Assembly: GCF_045762675.1 (NCBI RefSeq)
Contig: NZ_JBJDLK010000003.1
Coordinates: 310,001-374,000, forward strand
Direction: 5' to 3'
Length of the DNA: 64,000 bases
DNA from: Elizabethkingia meningoseptica_A
GTDB lineage: Bacteria; Bacteroidota; Bacteroidia; Flavobacteriales; Weeksellaceae
Of this stretch, positions 37,959 to 44,726 are shown in pieces (the stretch's first letter is position 1; each line of letters begins with the position of its first letter). Below the pieces are notes generated by a model. The model worked only from the letters and a program-made list of their open reading frames with translations. It did not search any database and was not told the DNA's origin. Position numbers and translations under genes: made by a program.

Positions 37959-37985
37959 AAAGGAAACCTATTTGGTTTCCTTCTT
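37959..37985. terminator. Terminator between convergent genes
   Basis: AAGGAAACC pairs with GGTTTCCTT, followed by a T-rich tract in the plus direction. It overlaps the Lys-rich 3' end of the convergent TPR gene. Confidence 0.7.
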
Positions 37986-38486
37986 CTTTTTCCCTTTTCC
38001 GGACTTTTTAGGCTTCTTGCCTTTCAGAAACTTTTTCCGCTCTTCCAGAAGATTCATCATATTCTGATCAAAGCTCAATTCCTTAGCTTTCGCAACAATC
38101 TTTAAAGCTTTCTTTATATTTCCTTTCCGTTCCATCAGAACTGCATTTTGAAGCAAAATACCGGCTTTATTTACACCTTTAAGTTTCAGTGCATAAGCAA
38201 TAAGCTTTTCAGCTTCCTCATAATCCTCATTACTCAAAAGACAACTGATATAAAAATGAGGAATACTGATATTCATAAGATCATATTTCATGGCCTCTGA
38301 AAAGTAAGCTTTAGCCGTTTCATAATCTTTTAGTACTTCCGCATGCAGCCTTCCCATCAGGCAAAGTGAGTCTGCGTCTTCCGGATTATACGACAATGCA
38401 TAGTTCAGTGCTTCCACACATTCCGGAATACAATACGGATAATTATCCAGTGCCTCAAAGTAATATTTATTCTTAGTTAAGTTCAT
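37968..38486 (-). CDS. TPR protein, last gene of the RtcB-PrfH operon
   Basis: A protein of about 172 aa with three or four tetratricopeptide-like repeats (for example YNPEDADSLCLMGRLHAEVLKDYETAKAYFSEAMKYD) and a very basic tail (GKKPKKSGKGKKKK). I prefer the ATG at 38486, which overlaps the prfH stop by 14 nt; the frame opens 7 codons earlier. The basic tail could bind RNA or ribosomes, which is inference from composition and context. No signal peptide, so cytoplasmic. Confidence 0.75.
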   Translation of the reverse strand: MNLTKNKYYFEALDNYPYCIPECVEALNYALSYNPEDADSLCLMGRLHAEVLKDYETAKAYFSEAMKYDLMNISIPHFYISCLLSNEDYEEAEKLIAYALKLKGVNKAGILLQNAVLMERKGNIKKALKIVAKAKELSFDQNMMNLLEERKKFLKGKKPKKSGKGKKKKETK

Positions 38487-39171
38487 TTGTATAATTCTTA
38501 AGTTCATTCTTCAGAATATTCCGTTGTTTTTTAAAGGATTTATCCTGATAATTCTTTTTAAAATCTGTTCCTGAATACGTTCTTACCGGATTTCCCCGCT
38601 GTACCTGCAAATGCTTATTCCAGGTTTCCTGCATCTTTCTTTCCAGTTGCTGTATATGCTGCTCCATTACTTTTTCCTTTAAGCGCTCCACAGACAGTTT
38701 TTTATTTTCCAGCTGAGATCTGGAATCCTGTACAAATACACTTTGCCCCGTTGGTATATAAGTCGCCCGAACAGCTGTGTTCACTTTATTCACATTCTGT
38801 CCGCCACTCCCCTGGCTTCTCGTCGTCTGAAATCTGATCTCTCTTTCATTAAAACAGATCTGTCCCAGTTCTTCAAGTTCAAAAACACCAACAAACCAAT
38901 TGCTCCTTTTATGCAGTTTTCTGAAAGTGCTCTTTCCCTGCCAACAGATACTTCCCAACCAGCCTTTTAAAAAAATGTCCAGTTCTTTACCTTTTAGCAG
39001 TATACTGATGGATTTCAGTGTCAGATTTTCATCACCCATTTCCCGATGCAGTATTTCGTATTCTATTTTATTTTGTTTTGCCTCCTCAAGAAAGACCTTC
39101 AGAATTCTGGCTGTAACCCACTGACATTCTAAAGGTCCTCTCCCCGAGGTTATTTGTATGATTTTTTCCAT
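38473..39171 (-). CDS. prfH: Peptide chain release factor homologue PrfH
   Basis: A 232-aa class I release-factor homologue. The peptidyl-tRNA hydrolysis motif is intact: GSGGQNVNKVNTAVR with GGQ at 123-125. The codon-recognition domain of PrfA/PrfB is missing, which defines PrfH. In E. coli and relatives PrfH pairs with an RtcB paralogue and frees ribosomes whose decoding-centre rRNA has been cut, so that the ligase can reseal it. Here rtcB is two genes upstream, with a zinc-ribbon gene between that overlaps prfH by 22 nt. A separate canonical prfA is at 43118-44203. Confidence 0.93.
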   Translation of the reverse strand: MEKIIQITSGRGPLECQWVTARILKVFLEEAKQNKIEYEILHREMGDENLTLKSISILLKGKELDIFLKGWLGSICWQGKSTFRKLHKRSNWFVGVFELEELGQICFNEREIRFQTTRSQGSGGQNVNKVNTAVRATYIPTGQSVFVQDSRSQLENKKLSVERLKEKVMEQHIQQLERKMQETWNKHLQVQRGNPVRTYSGTDFKKNYQDKSFKKQRNILKNELKNYTNELN

Positions 39172-39743
39172 TTTTGTAAAATCTTTAAGATAGCGTCTCT
39201 GTTTTTCGCTTCTTTAATAAAAGTTGGTAATCTTTCCACCATACGCATTCTGTAGGGCAGTCTTGTTCTAAGCTCCGATGAAATATAGTTTTCCATTTCT
39301 AAAAGATGTTCCATATTTTTTGCCCAGAATAAATTTCCTTTGAAATCCTCCTGAAAATAAAAGGAGCATCCAAATACCGAATCACAGGCTAAATGTTGAT
39401 CTTCAATCCCATAATTCAAAAGATATTTCTCTGTTTTCGGTTGAATCTGAAATACTGAATCACATTCATTGCATTTTACGGGCATATGTTCAGGTTTTGA
39501 TTTCAGATTCTCCTGCTCATAATGAATAAAATTTCCGCAGGCCGGGCAATGGAGTTTTACAATTGCTTTATAAAACTCCATATCGGCTCTTGTTTTTCTG
39601 AGATTACAATGCCGGCATTCCAATACCGTACTGCAGTCACAACCACTTCTCCCTTTCACCACAGCATCTTTTCCACACTCAGGACAAACCACCAGACAGT
39701 ATTCATCGTATGCGTAATATTGCTGTTTATATCTCTTTTTCAT
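39150..39743 (-). CDS. Uncharacterised double zinc-ribbon protein between rtcB and prfH
   Basis: A 197-aa cytoplasmic protein. Two zinc-ribbon-like units are visible: C20-x2-C23 with C43-x2-C46 (additional Cys at 35 and 37), and C66-x2-C69 with C91-x2-C94. A further C-terminal domain (about 100-197) is basic and helical. I do not recognise the family. It lies 27 bp after rtcB and overlaps the prfH start by 22 nt, so expression is very likely coupled. Zinc ribbons commonly bind nucleic acids or ribosomes, so a role in sensing or presenting damaged RNA is a reasonable hypothesis. Confidence 0.8.
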   Translation of the reverse strand: MKKRYKQQYYAYDEYCLVVCPECGKDAVVKGRSGCDCSTVLECRHCNLRKTRADMEFYKAIVKLHCPACGNFIHYEQENLKSKPEHMPVKCNECDSVFQIQPKTEKYLLNYGIEDQHLACDSVFGCSFYFQEDFKGNLFWAKNMEHLLEMENYISSELRTRLPYRMRMVERLPTFIKEAKNRDAILKILQKWKKSYK

Positions 39744-39770
39744 TTCTTTATTTTTTACGTTTACCGGATA

Positions 39771-41183
39771 TTATTTATCCATTCTTACAATTCTCGGCTG
39801 AAAAGTTCCAAGGATATCCACCAGTTCGCTTTGCGCATTCATCACCTCATTAATATCCTTGTATGCCATAGGTGCCTCTTCGGCATTTCCTCCCATTAAT
39901 ATGACCTTCTTAAGCTTCAGCTCATTTTTAATATCACTTTGTGTAAAAAGGCTTCTGCATTCTCCTCTGGAATAAAGCCTACCTGCACCATGTGAAGCAG
40001 ATGTCAACGAATCAGGATTTCCTTTACCCCGTACAATAAATCCTTTGGCTGTCATTGATCCCGGAATCATCCCCAGTTCATTTTCATTAGCCGGTGTTGC
40101 CCCTTTTCTGTGAACAATAACCTCTTTTCCGTTATGGAATTCTTTCCACGCAAAATTGTGATGGTTCTCAATTCTGGCTTTTACCCGGCCTCCCACTGCT
40201 TTTATAAGTCTTCGGTGGATATCATCATGGCAAGCGGCTGCATAATCGCCCGCAAGATTCATGGCTGTCCAGTATTCCAGACCGAGATGAGTATTCAGAT
40301 CCAGCCATGCAAATTGTTTTGCTTCTTTTGGCAATGGACATTGCTCTGCTGCCACTCTGGAATAATACTGTGCAATCTCGGCACCCAGACCTCTTGATCC
40401 GCTATGAGAAAGAATCCCAAGGTATTTTCCCTTAGGAAGTCCTATTTGTTCATCTTCTTCGGTAATTTCTACTTCTCCGAATTCCACAAAGTGATTTCCT
40501 CCTCCGGATGTTCCCATTTGTTTAATCGCTTTCGCTTTCAATCTTCTCAAAACCGGAATTAAATTAAATGTGTCCCGCTCAAAAATCTCATGGTCAATAT
40601 GAGATTTATGTGTTTCATACATTCCGAATTTGGTATGATCAGACAGTGCTTTTTCATATTTATCTTTAGCGCCATCCAGATATGAAACCGGGGTATCCAG
40701 AATACTCAGACTCATCCTGCAGCCAATATCCATTCCTACTCCATAAGGAATTACTGCGTTTTCTACAGCAAGAACACCGCCGATAGGAAGTCCGTAACCA
40801 CTATGAGCATCGGGCATTAAAGCCCCCTGTACAGCGATTGGCAATTTTAGTGCTGTGTACAACTGGTTTTTTGCTTCATCCGAAATGTTGTTCCCGAATA
40901 TCTGAAAAGAAGCCCGGTGTGTATTCAGCAGTCTTTTTTCAGTTTTTCTTGAAGAAAGCAAGGCTTCAGCTATTTGTCCAAATGTCAGATCCTTTTCAAA
41001 GTTTTCCGGATTGCTTAGAATCTCTTTTAGAAGAGATTTTACATAATGAATATTCTTGGTTGTAAAATTTCTTTTCATGACTTCCAAAGCAATATTTACA
41101 CTTTGATTGTTTGGATAGCCCAGTTTCAATATATCTTTTCCTTTAAGTTTTAAATTTCCCATTGTTTTGTTCTTTAAATTCAT
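39771..41183 (-). CDS. rtcB: RtcB family RNA ligase (PrfH-associated)
   Basis: A 470-aa GTP-dependent RNA ligase that joins 2',3'-cyclic phosphate and 5'-OH ends. Metal and catalytic residues are present: GVGMDIGCRMS (D152, C155), GGNHFVEFG (H231), LSHSGSRGLG (H260), ENHHNFAW (H341/H342) and SASHGAGR with the guanylylated His398. A second ATG seven codons in (41162) is an equally possible start. Its linkage to prfH indicates the ribosome-repair paralogue rather than a tRNA-splicing type. It heads the four-gene operon. Confidence 0.95.
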   Translation of the reverse strand: MNLKNKTMGNLKLKGKDILKLGYPNNQSVNIALEVMKRNFTTKNIHYVKSLLKEILSNPENFEKDLTFGQIAEALLSSRKTEKRLLNTHRASFQIFGNNISDEAKNQLYTALKLPIAVQGALMPDAHSGYGLPIGGVLAVENAVIPYGVGMDIGCRMSLSILDTPVSYLDGAKDKYEKALSDHTKFGMYETHKSHIDHEIFERDTFNLIPVLRRLKAKAIKQMGTSGGGNHFVEFGEVEITEEDEQIGLPKGKYLGILSHSGSRGLGAEIAQYYSRVAAEQCPLPKEAKQFAWLDLNTHLGLEYWTAMNLAGDYAAACHDDIHRRLIKAVGGRVKARIENHHNFAWKEFHNGKEVIVHRKGATPANENELGMIPGSMTAKGFIVRGKGNPDSLTSASHGAGRLYSRGECRSLFTQSDIKNELKLKKVILMGGNAEEAPMAYKDINEVMNAQSELVDILGTFQPRIVRMDK

Positions 41184-41250
41184 GATGCAAATACTTTCAG
41201 CAATGCATCGGGTATGCTGGCCACAAATTTTAAGGCCGCATTATTTTATT

Positions 41251-41268
41251 CAACTATGTAAATAGTCG
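41251..41268. promoter_or_regulatory. Near-palindrome upstream of rtcB
   Basis: CAACTAT-N4-ATAGTCG is an inverted repeat with one mismatch, about 70 bp upstream of the rtcB start. It could be an operator; there is no adjacent regulator gene, so this is tentative. Confidence 0.3.
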
Positions 41269-41355
41269 AAAAAGCTTACCACATTATAATTTGTGACAAA
41301 AATTAAGCTTGAAACAGAGATTTTGGGAAACTAAGTTTGAAATATTGCGCAATAA

Positions 41356-41386
41356 AAAACCCGAAATCTCTATGACTTCGGGTTTT
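41356..41386 (-). terminator. Terminator of a short minus-strand transcript
   Basis: AAAACCCGAA pairs with TTCGGGTTTT; reading on the minus strand it is followed by TTTATTG. No conventional gene lies upstream of it on that strand; only the short unit at 41404-41522 does. Confidence 0.75.
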
Positions 41387-41403
41387 GATATCTCATTGTA
41401 CTA

Positions 41404-41522
41404 TTATTCTAAGAATGTACCAAACCACGAAGCCTCACCACCATAAGTGGCAATTCTGCTGAAAAGTTTTTCTGTAATCTGAACATAACTTCGTCGTTTT
41501 TTAATTGGTTAAACTGTATTTT
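41404..41522 (-). other. Short transcription unit: tiny peptide gene or small RNA
   Basis: A perfect promoter and a terminator bracket about 170 nt on the minus strand. Two small frames overlap in it. One (41404-41505) encodes 33 residues, KKRRSYVQITEKLFSR then IATYGGEASWFGTFLE, but begins only at an ATT codon. The other (41409-41486) is a 25-aa ATG frame, MFRLQKNFSAELPLMVVRLR.... The first has a plausible basic-leader/GG look. The unit could instead be a noncoding RNA. Confidence 0.45.
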
Positions 41523-41528
41523 CAGGTG

Positions 41529-41556
41529 CAAATATATAAATTTTTCTCAAAACCAA
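41529..41556 (-). promoter_or_regulatory. Consensus promoter of the short unit
   Basis: On the minus strand, TTG (41554-41556), a 17-nt spacer and TATATTTG (41529-41536) give a full Bacteroidota -33/-7 match. The predicted start is near 41522. Confidence 0.65.
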
Positions 41557-41686
41557 AATAAAACCTGTTTTTCTACATATAAATCTATGTTTTTTGATGG
41601 GGATAATCTCGCAAACCATTTATTAATTCTAAATAACAACTGTTATGAACAACACTATTTTAATACTATATTCACCTAAAAACCTG

Positions 41687-41694
41687 TACATTTG
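41687..41694 (+). promoter_or_regulatory. -7 element of the small cytochrome c gene
   Basis: TACATTTG matches TAnnTTTG perfectly, 31 nt before the ATG at 41726. No clear TTG at the -33 position. Confidence 0.5.
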
Positions 41695-41725
41695 AGATGC
41701 TATCATCATTAAAATTTATAAAATT

Positions 41726-42028
41726 ATGAGAAAAATTATAGTAGCTGCTGGTATAACTTTTTTTATGGTATCCTGTGGCACACGCTCTAAAACTGTAGCC
41801 AGCACAGATAAGCCGTCTTTCAAGTTAACAGAACAACAGTTGGCTACCGCTACCGAGTTATTCAATACACGTTGTGGCAAATGCCATGATCTTCCAAAAC
41901 CGGAAGATCATACAGCGGAACAATGGAAGCCTATTATGGATCAGATGGCTCCGAAAGCAAAACTTACCGATGAAGAGAAAAACTGGGTCTTGGCATATGT
42001 AAGTGCAAATGCAAAAAAACAGAACTAA
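41726..42028 (+). CDS. Small c-type cytochrome lipoprotein
   Basis: A 100-aa lipoprotein (lipobox FMVSC, Cys17) with a single haem c site RCGKCHDLP at about residues 49-57 and a methionine candidate in IMDQMAPKAKL. It would act as a membrane-tethered electron carrier on the periplasmic side, possibly delivering electrons to an oxidase such as cbb3, which is inference. Bounded by its own promoter element and a strong terminator. Confidence 0.85.
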   Translation: MRKIIVAAGITFFMVSCGTRSKTVASTDKPSFKLTEQQLATATELFNTRCGKCHDLPKPEDHTAEQWKPIMDQMAPKAKLTDEEKNWVLAYVSANAKKQN

Positions 42029-42034
42029 AAATAA

Positions 42035-42072
42035 TAAAAGAGCTGCCTTTATATAAAGCAGCTCTTTTATTT
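42035..42072 (+). terminator. Terminator after the cytochrome c gene
   Basis: An 11-bp perfect stem AAAAGAGCTGC / GCAGCTCTTTT (42035-42045 with 42057-42067) is followed by ATTTTG. Confidence 0.85.
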
Positions 42073-42139
42073 TGATATATGTCTCGTCCTGAAATAATGT
42101 ACACTATAATCCCGGATCACCATTCCGGGATGAGTCATA

Positions 42140-42337
42140 TTACTTTCTTTTCTTTACAAAGGATATCCCGTATACAATAAGACTGGTCAGTATAAAAAGT
42201 ATTGCCAGGATTCTCAGCACAAATCCTGACCAATAATAGATATAGGGTGGATCTAATCCGTAAATATTCTGCATATAACTACCGGCTACATAACAAAATA
42301 TACTTACCAAAATCAATATTAAAAACCTCTTTTTCAT
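42140..42337 (-). CDS. Small two-span membrane protein
   Basis: A 65-aa protein (MKKRFLILILVSIFCYVAGS...) with hydrophobic segments at about 4-20 and 37-60 and a basic C-terminus. No family recognised. Coding is supported by the coherent membrane topology and a good start; there is no external evidence. Confidence 0.5.
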   Translation of the reverse strand: MKKRFLILILVSIFCYVAGSYMQNIYGLDPPYIYYWSGFVLRILAILFILTSLIVYGISFVKKRK

Positions 42338-42350
42338 TTCTGGTTATAAA

Positions 42351-42452
42351 TTATTTCGGAATCTCACAGGCACAGTGTGGCAATTTTTTTCCGAACCAAA
42401 TATATGATCTGTTCTGTTTGTATAATAAGAATTCATTTACTGGCGACGACAT
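42351..42452 (-). other. 33-aa frame in a diverged copy of the GG-peptide upstream block
   Basis: The stretch around 42430-42480 resembles the conserved block upstream of the two GG-leader peptide genes (shared pattern TTGTAT.TATG and AATAAA), but no MKKI-GG gene follows. Instead a 33-codon frame opens (MSSPVNEFLLYKQNR...KKLPHCACEIPK). It may be a decayed third peptide locus or an unrelated small gene. Confidence 0.3.
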
Positions 42453-42523
42453 AAATACAACATTCTCACCGTTTATTAAAATCTTTTAACCATACAGAAA
42501 CCTCTAATACTGTAGGCGTTATA

Positions 42524-42549
42524 CAAAAAACGGACCCAAAGGTCCGTTT
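42524..42549 (-). terminator. Terminator of GG-leader peptide gene 1
   Basis: On the minus strand AAACGGACC pairs with GGTCCGTTT around a 4-nt loop and is followed by TTTGTAT, 7 nt after the stop codon. Confidence 0.8.
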
Positions 42550-42555
42550 ATGTTA

Positions 42556-42714
42556 CTATTCTTCGATAGGTTGGCACAAAGGAATTAATCCGTTTGGACA
42601 TCTCTGGTTACATGGCCAGGGCTGCATTTTCCCGTTAATACGGCACAATCCTTGCTGATTTCCCCAGTCTCCGCCAACGATACTACTAAGGTTTTTTCTG
42701 CTAATTTTTTTCAT
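42556..42714 (-). CDS. GG-leader cysteine-rich peptide 1 (bacteriocin-like)
   Basis: A 52-aa peptide. Leader MKKISRKNLSSIVGG ends in a double glycine; the core has four cysteines (24, 35, 39, 47) spaced C-x10-C-x3-C-x7-C and the motif QPWPCNQRCPNG. Peptides with this leader are annotated as bacteriocin-like in Chryseobacterium relatives, and GG leaders are normally cut by C39-peptidase ABC exporters; none is encoded in this window. The core differs from its neighbour mainly at the N-terminal and C-terminal ends. Own terminator downstream. Confidence 0.85.
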   Translation of the reverse strand: MKKISRKNLSSIVGGDWGNQQGLCRINGKMQPWPCNQRCPNGLIPLCQPIEE

Positions 42715-42771
42715 AATATTTCATTTATTGGTGAACTACATAGATACAATATTTTTTCCAATAAATAAAAT
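42711..42771 (-). repeat. Conserved upstream block, copy 1
   Basis: A 61-bp sequence directly upstream of and overlapping the start of peptide gene 1, repeated at 42984-43044 with a single base difference. It includes TATTGTATCTATG and probably holds the promoter and leader region. Confidence 0.85.
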
Positions 42772-42793
42772 TTTAAATCATCCATAAATATTG

Positions 42794-42819
42794 TAAAAAA
42801 AACGGACAAAAGTCCGTTT
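42794..42819 (-). terminator. Terminator of GG-leader peptide gene 2
   Basis: AAACGGAC pairs with GTCCGTTT around a 4-nt loop, followed by TTTTTTTAC on the minus strand, 7 nt after the stop codon. It closely resembles the terminator of peptide gene 1. Confidence 0.8.
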
Positions 42820-42825
42820 AAATTT

Positions 42826-42987
42826 TTACTCAGGTGCAGGACAGAAAGCGTATCCTCCGTCCGGGCATTTCTGGTTGCAAGGCCAGGGTTGTAATTTCCC
42901 TTTAATAAAGCAAGCGCCTTGCTGATCATTAGTTTCTCCAACCCCGCCCATTATACTACTTAGGCTTTTTCTGGCAATTTTTTTCAT
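42826..42987 (-). CDS. GG-leader cysteine-rich peptide 2 (bacteriocin-like)
   Basis: A 53-aa paralogue of peptide 1. Leader MKKIARKSLSSIMGG, then a core with cysteines 26, 37, 41 and 49 in the same C-x10-C-x3-C-x7-C spacing and the motif QPWPCNQKCPDG. Residues just after GG and the C-terminal loop are the most different from peptide 1. The upstream 61 bp are nearly identical, so the gene was duplicated with its promoter. Likely two disulfide bonds after export. Confidence 0.85.
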   Translation of the reverse strand: MKKIARKSLSSIMGGVGETNDQQGACFIKGKLQPWPCNQKCPDGGYAFCPAPE

Positions 42988-43044
42988 AATATTTCATTTA
43001 TTGGTGAACTACATAGATACAATATTTTCTCCAATAAATAAAAT
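42984..43044 (-). repeat. Conserved upstream block, copy 2
   Basis: The second copy of the 61-bp block, here upstream of peptide gene 2. One mismatch to copy 1, much less divergence than in the mature peptide cores, so regulation appears conserved. Confidence 0.85.
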
Positions 43045-43047
43045 GCT

Positions 43048-43065
43048 TTCTCACATATGTGAGAA
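43048..43065. promoter_or_regulatory. 18-bp perfect palindrome upstream of peptide gene 2
   Basis: TTCTCACATATGTGAGAA is a perfect inverted repeat, a typical dimeric-regulator site. It lies just beyond the conserved block of gene 2 and is absent from gene 1, which could give gene 2 separate control. Confidence 0.45.
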
Positions 43066-43097
43066 CAAAAAAACGGGCTGTACGGCCCGTTTTAATT
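43066..43097 (-). terminator. Terminator of prfA
   Basis: AAAACGGGC pairs with GCCCGTTTT around a 6-nt loop; on the minus strand it is followed by a T tract. It lies about 20 nt after the prfA stop. Confidence 0.8.
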
Positions 43098-43117
43098 TTT
43101 ATTTGCAAAGTATATTT

Positions 43118-44203
43118 TTAGAAACCTTCTTCTTCTCCTTTCATTTTTTCAGCATTCTCAGCCATAATTACAGCATCTATCATTTCTCCGATGTCCCCGT
43201 TCATATAAGCATCCAGATTATAAATAGATTTGTTGATACGGTGATCTGTTACTCTTCCCTGAGGGTAGTTATAGGTTTTGATTTTTGCAGAACGGTCTCC
43301 GGTAGAAACCATTGTTTTACGCTGTGCCGCAATATCACCCTGAACTTCCTGTAACTTAATATCATATAATTTTGCACGAAGCATTTCCATTGCCAATTCA
43401 CGGTTAGCCAACTGAGAACGTGCCTGCTGACAAACAACAACAATACCTGAAGGTTTGTGCGTCAGCTGTACTTTTGTTTCAACCTTGTTAACGTTCTGAC
43501 CACCGGCACCTCCTGAACGGGAAGTCTGCATTTCGATATCTGCAGGATTAATTTCCACATCTACCTCTTCAGCTTCCGGAAGAACCGCTATGGTAATTGC
43601 AGAAGTATGGACACGACCCTGAGATTCAGTTTCCGGAACACGTTGTACACGGTGTACACCAGATTCAAATTTCATAATTCCGTAAACACCTTCTCCTTCA
43701 ACCTTCATAATCAATTCCTTATAACCTTTTGAAGCTTCATTGGAATCGGTTACCTCATGTCTCCAGCCTTTGGTCTTGAAGTACATGCTATACATTCTGT
43801 AAATATCCTCAACAAATATTGCAGCTTCATCACCACCTGTACCGGCACGTAATTCTACAATGATGTTTTTATCATCGGCAGGATCTTTAGGAATCAGTAA
43901 TACTTTCAGTTCTTCTTCCAGAGCCGGGATTTTATCTTGAGCCTCCAGTTTCTCCATTTTCGCCAGATCAACAAGATCTCTGTCGGAGCCATCAGCAATA
44001 ATTTCTTCGGATTCTTTTATCGTATCCAAAGCCTGCTTGTACTGATCATATACCTTTACGATCTTACCCAGATCGCTGTACTCCTTGTTTAAAGAGGAAT
44101 ATCTTTTCTGATCCGAGATAACATCCGGTTGAATGATCAGGTCAGCAACCTCGTTATATCTTTGTTTTATAGCTTCCAGCTTTGGAATTAAACTCTTTGA
44201 CAT
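43118..44203 (-). CDS. prfA: Peptide chain release factor 1
   Basis: A 361-aa translation termination factor recognising UAA and UAG. It has the full domain order, with an N-terminal helical domain, the codon-recognition domain missing from PrfH, and SGGAGGQNVNKVETKV with the catalytic GGQ. Length is normal. It ends at a terminator that separates it from the GG-peptide genes. Confidence 0.97.
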   Translation of the reverse strand: MSKSLIPKLEAIKQRYNEVADLIIQPDVISDQKRYSSLNKEYSDLGKIVKVYDQYKQALDTIKESEEIIADGSDRDLVDLAKMEKLEAQDKIPALEEELKVLLIPKDPADDKNIIVELRAGTGGDEAAIFVEDIYRMYSMYFKTKGWRHEVTDSNEASKGYKELIMKVEGEGVYGIMKFESGVHRVQRVPETESQGRVHTSAITIAVLPEAEEVDVEINPADIEMQTSRSGGAGGQNVNKVETKVQLTHKPSGIVVVCQQARSQLANRELAMEMLRAKLYDIKLQEVQGDIAAQRKTMVSTGDRSAKIKTYNYPQGRVTDHRINKSIYNLDAYMNGDIGEMIDAVIMAENAEKMKGEEEGF

Positions 44204-44303
44204 GATAGAATTTTAGGGTGCAAAGATACGGATTTTCAGGAGACAAGAAAAGTACTCTGCAATATGAATAGTTACGGGGATTTTGGCTGGTATACGTCTA
44301 AAA

Positions 44304-44333
44304 AAATCCGCTCCTCAAAAGAGAAACGGATTT
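44304..44333. terminator. Terminator between prfA and the 44358 gene
   Basis: A 13-bp stem AAATCCGCTCCTC / GAGAAACGGATTT (two wobbles) around AAAA. It lies about 24 nt after the stop of the minus-strand gene ending at 44358. Confidence 0.75.
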
Positions 44334-44357
44334 TATTTATATAGTTTTGCTTTAAGC

Positions 44358-44630
44358 TTAGTGTGCGTGACCATGAACCGGACGCTCGCCAGCAGGTCTC
44401 TGGTAAATTACTTCAACTCCTTCCTGCTCATAAAGCTTTTTGTATCTTATTTCTTCAGGATCGAAGTTCTTGTTCTTCTTACCAAAGTACTCCATTAAAC
44501 CTTCAGTTAACCAAAGTGGTACAATGTAAGTTGCGAACATAAAGATACACCAGAATCCAGCTAAGAACATGGTAAAGAAATACACTGTCCAAAGGAACTG
44601 ATAAAACGGCCAAAAAGATGATAAAATCAT
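44358..44630 (-). CDS. Small membrane protein of unknown function
   Basis: A 90-aa protein with one long or two short membrane spans (about 6-45, rich in Phe and Trp), then a basic segment and a C-terminus with prolines and histidines (GERPVHGHAH). No family recognised. Located between prfA and the class I fumarase gene with its own terminator. Confidence 0.65.
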   Translation of the reverse strand: MILSSFWPFYQFLWTVYFFTMFLAGFWCIFMFATYIVPLWLTEGLMEYFGKKNKNFDPEEIRYKKLYEQEGVEVIYQRPAGERPVHGHAH

Positions 44631-44726
44631 TTCTCTAATATTTTATAGGGCAAAAATAGAATTTTTTTCCTTGTTGACAAAGGAATTAAGTGTCTATTTT
44701 TTAATTTATACTCATTTTATATAGGT

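Noticed and set aside
42556..43044. CRISPR array
   Set aside because: Only two copies of a 61-bp block, each attached to a coding gene; no regular short repeats and spacers, and no cas genes.
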